Below are positions 60,210 to 64,000 of a DNA stretch of 64,000 bases, piece after piece. The position numbers and the translations under genes were made by a program. The stretch is from M3007 sp964484205. GTDB taxonomy: Bacteria; Bacteroidota; Bacteroidia; Chitinophagales; Saprospiraceae. The first letter of the stretch is position 1. Each line of letters opens with the position of its first letter. Under the pieces are notes generated by a model. It was not told the origin of the DNA and made no database searches. It saw only the letters and a program-made list of their open reading frames with translations. The stretch spans positions 1 to 64,000 of the forward strand of contig CAZAEZ010000007.1 in NCBI GenBank assembly GCA_964484205.1. Direction: 5' to 3'.

Positions 60210-60845
60210 TCAGGCAAATAAGGCGCCCCAACCCTCGGGATTTTCACGCCATTGTTCCAATATTTTCTGGTCGGTTTCATTAATATAGCCCGCTTTGACG
60301 GCTTCCTGGACAAGCGTGTTGTACCCTGTAATGGTTTGAAACGGCAACTGTTTCGCGTCAAAAGCATGGCGGGCCTTGGCAAATTCATACTGGAAAATTG
60401 CCAGTACCCCTACCACCGTACACCCCGCCTCTTCGAGGGCTTCTGCCGCGGCCAGGCAACTGCCTCCGGTACTGATCAGGTCTTCAACGACCAGGACGCG
60501 CTGTCCGGCTTTTACTTCGCCTTCGATCAGATTCCGGCGACCGTGTCCTTTTGCGCTGCTGCGAACATAAACAAAGGGCATGTTCAGTTTGTCGGCAACC
60601 AGTGCGCCATGCGCAATCCCTGCTGTTGCCACGCCGGCAACAACATCGAACGGGCCAAACGATCCGGCAGCTTCTGCCAGGCAATTTTTCAAAAACGTGC
60701 GCACAACCGGGTAAGACAACGCAATGCGGTTGTCGCAATAGATCGGGGAAAGCATACCGGAAGCCCAGGTAAAGGGCTCTTGCGGTTTGAGTTGAACCGC
60801 CTTGATTTCTAACAGATAGCGGGCAACTTCAGCGGCGTGGTTCAT
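60210..60845 (-). CDS. pyrE: orotate phosphoribosyltransferase
   Basis: PyrE joins orotate to PRPP to make orotidine monophosphate in pyrimidine synthesis. The 211-residue protein has the PRPP motif VLVVEDLISTGGSCL, an AGVATAGIAHGALVA segment and the flexible-loop RSSAKGHGRRN. Length is normal. It is divergent from the Nudix gene and followed by the M42 gene after a 36-bp gap. Confidence 0.95.
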   Translation of the reverse strand: MNHAAEVARYLLEIKAVQLKPQEPFTWASGMLSPIYCDNRIALSYPVVRTFLKNCLAEAAGSFGPFDVVAGVATAGIAHGALVADKLNMPFVYVRSSAKGHGRRNLIEGEVKAGQRVLVVEDLISTGGSCLAAAEALEEAGCTVVGVLAIFQYEFAKARHAFDAKQLPFQTITGYNTLVQEAVKAGYINETDQKILEQWRENPEGWGALFA

Positions 60846-60973
60846 TCAATACGGCGTTTGAGATGTTGGGGCAGGGTAGTTGGCGAAATGATAATTTGTT
60901 TCGAATGCTTGGGTCAACAAAGCGGAAGTTCGTTCTTTGGGCCGGGAAAATAAAACTGATTCCGACGCAGCAA

Positions 60974-61603
60974 ATGTACAAAGTCTATGTAAACACTGTC
61001 CCGGTTTTTCTGGGTACACCCGAAACTATTGGCGCACTGGGGCTCCTGCCCGGAAAGGAAATCTACACGGCGCCTTACCTCGGCAAAAAAAAGCAACTCA
61101 AACAATACCTCGACTTGCTCGACAAAAACAAATCGGTAAAAACGGTTGCTTTTTATGCTGAAAATGCCGAGGAACTTTGGGTCGATTTCCAAGCTTGTTT
61201 TACGCAATTGGACGCTGCCGGGGGATACGTTACCAACCAGGAAGGCCAACTGCTGGTGTTTTTCCGGAGGGAATCATGGGACTTGCCAAAGGGGAAAATT
61301 GATGCCGGTGAAACCCCGGAGCAGGCAGCCGTGCGCGAAGTGCAGGAAGAAACCGGACTAAAAAATATTGCCCTCGGGCCCTTTCTGACCCACACCTGGC
61401 ATACCTACCGCGAAAAAGATGTGCGCATCCTCAAGTGTACCTGGTGGTACCGCATGCAAACAACGGACACCGAAGTGGTGCCGCAAACGGAAGAAGATAT
61501 CGAAGAAATCCGCTGGGTAGACCCCGCCACCTGGCTCGCCTCAGGCCCCGAGGTATACGGAAATATTCGCGAACTGATCCAACTGGCCGAACATGAAAAA
61601 TGA
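60974..61603 (+). CDS. Nudix hydrolase
   Basis: A 209-residue protein with the Nudix box GKIDAGETPEQAAVREVQEETGL-type sequence (G-x5-E-x7-R-E-x2-E-E-x-G-L), preceded by WDLPKGKIDAGE. Nudix enzymes hydrolyse nucleoside diphosphate derivatives; the N-terminal 80 residues (MYKVYVNTVPVFL) are a separate small part without a known role. The ATG at 60974 is used because the upstream in-frame Met codons lie in the divergent promoter region. It overlaps the methyltransferase gene by 11 bp. Confidence 0.9.
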   Translation: MYKVYVNTVPVFLGTPETIGALGLLPGKEIYTAPYLGKKKQLKQYLDLLDKNKSVKTVAFYAENAEELWVDFQACFTQLDAAGGYVTNQEGQLLVFFRRESWDLPKGKIDAGETPEQAAVREVQEETGLKNIALGPFLTHTWHTYREKDVRILKCTWWYRMQTTDTEVVPQTEEDIEEIRWVDPATWLASGPEVYGNIRELIQLAEHEK

Positions 61604-62249
61604 TTTGATCCAATATTACGCCGACCGTGCAGCCGAGTACGAACAGGTTTATGCCAAACCCGAATGTCAGCAAGACCTGCAGCGCATGGTGTCCATTTTG
61701 CAGGATATTTTTCACAACAAAAACCTGCTGGAAATCGCCTGCGGCACAGGCTGGTTTACCCAACGCCTGGCTCCAACGGCGGCATCCATTTTTGCGACCG
61801 ACGTCAACGAAGCGATGCTCGAAATTGCCCGGGCTAAAAATTATCCCCGCGGAAATGTTCGGTTTCAGTGCGACGATATTTTCCAAACAAAAATTGACCG
61901 CCGGTTCGCCGGGCTGTTTGCGGGTTTTATCTGGTCGCATGTTTTGCTGGACCGGCTCGATGAATTTTTAACCCGGAGCCTGCAATGGGTCGAACCGGGG
62001 GAGCCACTGGTGTTTGTCGACAATTTTTTCATCCCCGGCAGCAGCACCCCCTTGCACCGCACCGATGCGCAGGGAAATACCTATCAATTGCGCCGGCTGG
62101 CCGACGGCTCGGAACATCTGGTGTTGAAAAACTTTCCAACGCCGGCATTTTTGCGCCGGGTTTTGGAAAAACACGGTTTGGAAGTTGAAGTTGCGGAATT
62201 GGGACATTACTGGATGGCTGTTTGCCGGTGTGGTGGTTCTGGAAAGTAA
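61593..62249 (+). CDS. class I SAM-dependent methyltransferase
   Basis: A 218-residue cytoplasmic protein of the methyltransferase 11/25 type. The SAM motif I is LLEIACGTGWFTQRLA (about 45-60), followed by ATDVNEAMLEIAR (motif II region). The substrate is unknown. It is translated with the Nudix hydrolase (11-bp overlap), which hints at a shared small-molecule role. Confidence 0.88.
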   Translation: MKNDLIQYYADRAAEYEQVYAKPECQQDLQRMVSILQDIFHNKNLLEIACGTGWFTQRLAPTAASIFATDVNEAMLEIARAKNYPRGNVRFQCDDIFQTKIDRRFAGLFAGFIWSHVLLDRLDEFLTRSLQWVEPGEPLVFVDNFFIPGSSTPLHRTDAQGNTYQLRRLADGSEHLVLKNFPTPAFLRRVLEKHGLEVEVAELGHYWMAVCRCGGSGK

Positions 62250-62293
62250 GACCAGATTTTTTCAGCAATATAAAGCCGTTTAAGGACCTTCGT

Positions 62294-63673
62294 TTAAGGG
62301 TTAAGCAATATTATTTTTTTTAGAACTGCAGCCTTTTTTTTACTCAAAATCAATAAATTGTACGTGCCGGATGGTAGTAATTGGCAGTTCATCTGCCATG
62401 GTTGATTACCTTGAAATTGGGTAGCGAAAACTTCCCTGCCGTCCATGCTAAATAACCGGGCTTGGTAGTGTTGGCTGGAATTCAGGCCAGTGCATTGGAT
62501 GGTTTGGCCAGACAAATATGGGTTGGGGACTAGACACGTTGGATTGGGCGGCGTTTGCTCCGGTGGTAAAGCGGAGGTTTGGGGCTTTGAATACCACTTT
62601 TCCTGGAATTTGCTTTCTACCCATTCATTCAAATACAATTCCTCTTTACGGTATTGGTAATAGTAGCGGTCTCCGGGCAATTCCTCAAAGGTGAACGTTT
62701 CGCGGTCTACGATTTTAAATTCTTGCAGACTTTCATCCCATTCGAACAGCGTCGTTGAGTCGGGTATGCCTGGGATTGCCGGATTGGTGTGCCAGAGGCG
62801 CTTGCTGCGCAGCCGCCAGTCGCTGAAATTACCACTATAATGGAATTGGACTTCCGTATTTCCCTGAGTGTCGTACAGCGTAGTTGTTTGGTCGCGTGGT
62901 TGCCAGAGCCCGGGAATGGATGCAGTAAAATCCCGAAAAGTATCAACCAAGCCGAAGGAATTATAAGTCCAGTTATACTTAAACCGTGGTCGAAATTCAT
63001 AGACAATTCGCCTGCTTTCGATTTGTTCTGTTTTTCGCCCCAGATTGTCATATTGAATGGCGTTTTCGGATCGAACTTTCCAGTTCATGCTGTCAGTTTC
63101 CCATTCACTTTCCTGATTAAAAATTTCCTGATTCATGTTGTCGTACTGACGAATCAACTGACGGTTGTTTATCCAGGTCAAGGTTTGTTGATCCCAGTTT
63201 TCCTGTAAACGCATGGTTACATTTCCAGCTGGGTTGTAAGTAAATAGGTAGCGCGAAATAGGTTTTAATATATTTGGAGCATTGCCAAACTCATGCAACA
63301 CCTCTGTAGGTTGGTCATTTGTGTTGAGGTATGTTGTGGTGCGTGCGTTCAAATCCCAATTGATCAGATCGTAGGAGCGCTCTTCCACAACTACTGTTTG
63401 TTGCGGAAAGTAGCTGTGGAAATACCGGAAACGTTCTTCCCAATGTTTTGCGCTTTCAGGTAAATCGCTGGCGAAAAAGTAGGTTCTGCGTTGTATAACA
63501 CTATCCAGATTGTTGTAATCAAAGGCTGTAGCATCGTGCAGGTAGATGAAACCGACAAATGCAGCCTGTCGGATCCGCTGATAGGTGCTGTCGACACGAA
63601 GGTGCTCGGGCGACTGGGCAATTAGTTGTAGCATGGTGGTCCAAACAGATAATGTAAGCAGACAGTTTTTCAT
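62294..63673 (-). CDS. secreted protein with type A T9SS sorting domain
   Basis: A 459-residue exported protein. The signal peptide is MKNCLLTLSVWTTMLQLIA before QSPEH. The middle 350 residues are strand-turn units with Tyr-Asp and Trp-Asn patterns (NAIQYDNLGRKTEQ, FTYNPAGNVTMRLQ), like YD-type wrapped repeats. The last 80 residues (VPNPYLSGQTIQC, ARLFSMDGREVF, LLPSGTYNLLIL) form a type A sorting domain, so it should be exported through T9SS. No function can be named. It has a promoter element 28 bp ahead of the start. Confidence 0.85.
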   Translation of the reverse strand: MKNCLLTLSVWTTMLQLIAQSPEHLRVDSTYQRIRQAAFVGFIYLHDATAFDYNNLDSVIQRRTYFFASDLPESAKHWEERFRYFHSYFPQQTVVVEERSYDLINWDLNARTTTYLNTNDQPTEVLHEFGNAPNILKPISRYLFTYNPAGNVTMRLQENWDQQTLTWINNRQLIRQYDNMNQEIFNQESEWETDSMNWKVRSENAIQYDNLGRKTEQIESRRIVYEFRPRFKYNWTYNSFGLVDTFRDFTASIPGLWQPRDQTTTLYDTQGNTEVQFHYSGNFSDWRLRSKRLWHTNPAIPGIPDSTTLFEWDESLQEFKIVDRETFTFEELPGDRYYYQYRKEELYLNEWVESKFQEKWYSKPQTSALPPEQTPPNPTCLVPNPYLSGQTIQCTGLNSSQHYQARLFSMDGREVFATQFQGNQPWQMNCQLLPSGTYNLLILSKKKAAVLKKIILLNP

Positions 63674-63700
63674 AGATATATTTTTGAAAGGTTATTTCTA

Positions 63701-63708
63701 CAAAGCTA
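63701..63708 (-). promoter_or_regulatory. -7 promoter element, TAGCTTTG
   Basis: Perfect TAnnTTTG on the minus strand, 28 bp before the secreted YD-like protein; a weak TTTAC lies further upstream at a plausible -33 distance. Confidence 0.5.
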
Positions 63709-63798
63709 CATTTTCCAAAGTGTAAAGTTCCAAGTACTGTGTAAAAGCGGCCCTATTAACCGACTTTCTGTACCTTCCGGCTTTTAAATTGATATTCT

Positions 63799-64000
63799 AT
63801 GATTCGGCAACTTACCTGCATTTTTAAAAACCGGCAACTTCGTTTTTGTACCCTCTTATTTGGAGCGGCCCTAACAATAGGGCATGCACTGAACGCCCAA
63901 AAACCTACCCCCGCCGACATCCGTTTCGAAGGATTTGAACAGCATAAATTGTTGAAACAGAATTCGCTGCTCCAACCGCTCAAACCGGAAAATATCGGCC
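63799..64000 (+). CDS. start of a secreted protein, cut by the window edge
   Basis: The first 67 codons are present. A signal peptide (FCTLLFGAALTIGHALNA, cleavage before QKPTP) is followed by TPADIRFEGFEQHKLLKQNS and LLQPLKPENIG. The stretch LKPENIG resembles the N-terminus of Bacteroidota VPS10/BNR-propeller exported proteins, but too little is visible for an assignment. It is divergent from the YD-like gene. Confidence 0.6.
   Translation, partial: MIRQLTCIFKNRQLRFCTLLFGAALTIGHALNAQKPTPADIRFEGFEQHKLLKQNSLLQPLKPENIG

Noticed and set aside
1..64000. CRISPR array
   Set aside because: The tandem repeats at 1-88, 4421-4640 and 10564-10635 have no unique spacers between units, and no cas gene is present.
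1..64000. tRNA or rRNA genes
   Set aside because: No cloverleaf or rRNA-like stretch was recognisable in the intergenic regions by eye; a covariance search was not possible.

Overview
The window looks like a scaffold from a Bacteroidota bacterium, most likely of the Saprospiraceae/Chitinophaga kind (inferred from content, no search run). The signs are: fused cbb3 oxidase ccoNO with ccoS, type IX secretion (T9SS) cargo carrying both type A and type B C-terminal domains, a PorP/SprF gene, giant HYR/cohesin surface proteins, a PspC-like protein, and many upstream sites matching the Bacteroidota -7 promoter element TAnnTTTG. A run of 100 N at 10464-10563 shows it is a scaffold and not a finished sequence.

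Layout. 1-2425: ccoS-ccoNO. 2592-4640: a membrane-anchored TIR protein, a MITE-like palindromic element, a broken formylglycine-generating-enzyme (FGE) fragment and a 72-bp repeat array that runs into murB. 4618-10340: murB and a secreted protein, a lipoprotein prolyl oligopeptidase, CorA. 10341-11141: promoter, repeats, assembly gap. 11142-28027: T9SS surface block with a 2848-aa HYR/SprB/dockerin/cohesin protein (type A), a 1571-aa cohesin/HYR protein (type B), PorP/SprF and a propeller-OmpA-SPOR protein. 28159-33367: ferredoxin, a TIR-TPR-short-chain-dehydrogenase fusion behind a TlpA-like lipoprotein, and a PspC-like protein. 33377-41749: sugar isomerase-like protein, glgA-glgC, a von Willebrand protein, dnaN, an inactive-looking M16 peptidase homolog. 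41996-46519: mreB-mreC-mreD-mrdA. 46806-54415: a tight four-gene operon of a SIR2-like protein, a membrane-anchored STAND NTPase, and two paralogous secreted TPR/coil/leucine-rich/beta-barrel proteins. 54446-64000: MFS transporter, small membrane proteins, queE, NlpC/P60 homolog without its cysteine, M42 peptidase, pyrE, Nudix, methyltransferase, a T9SS cargo protein and the start of a further secreted protein.

How the parts fit. The housekeeping genes (cell wall, respiration, replication, glycogen, pyrimidine and queuosine synthesis) are interleaved with accessory modules built from NAD-related immune domains (TIR, SIR2), a STAND NTPase and an FGE remnant. The strongest candidate for an undescribed system is 46806-54415: a cytoplasmic SIR2-like effector candidate, an NTPase whose C-terminus should lie in the periplasm, and two outer-membrane proteins whose periplasmic TPR/coil regions resemble the NTPase tail. 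This could be an envelope-spanning sensor, but that is inference. The TIR-TPR-SDR fusion at 28630-31176 is a second unusual object. A third theme is intergenic repeats: several genes have GAGTG-type microrepeats at or just after their stop codons, some supplying the last codons of the protein.
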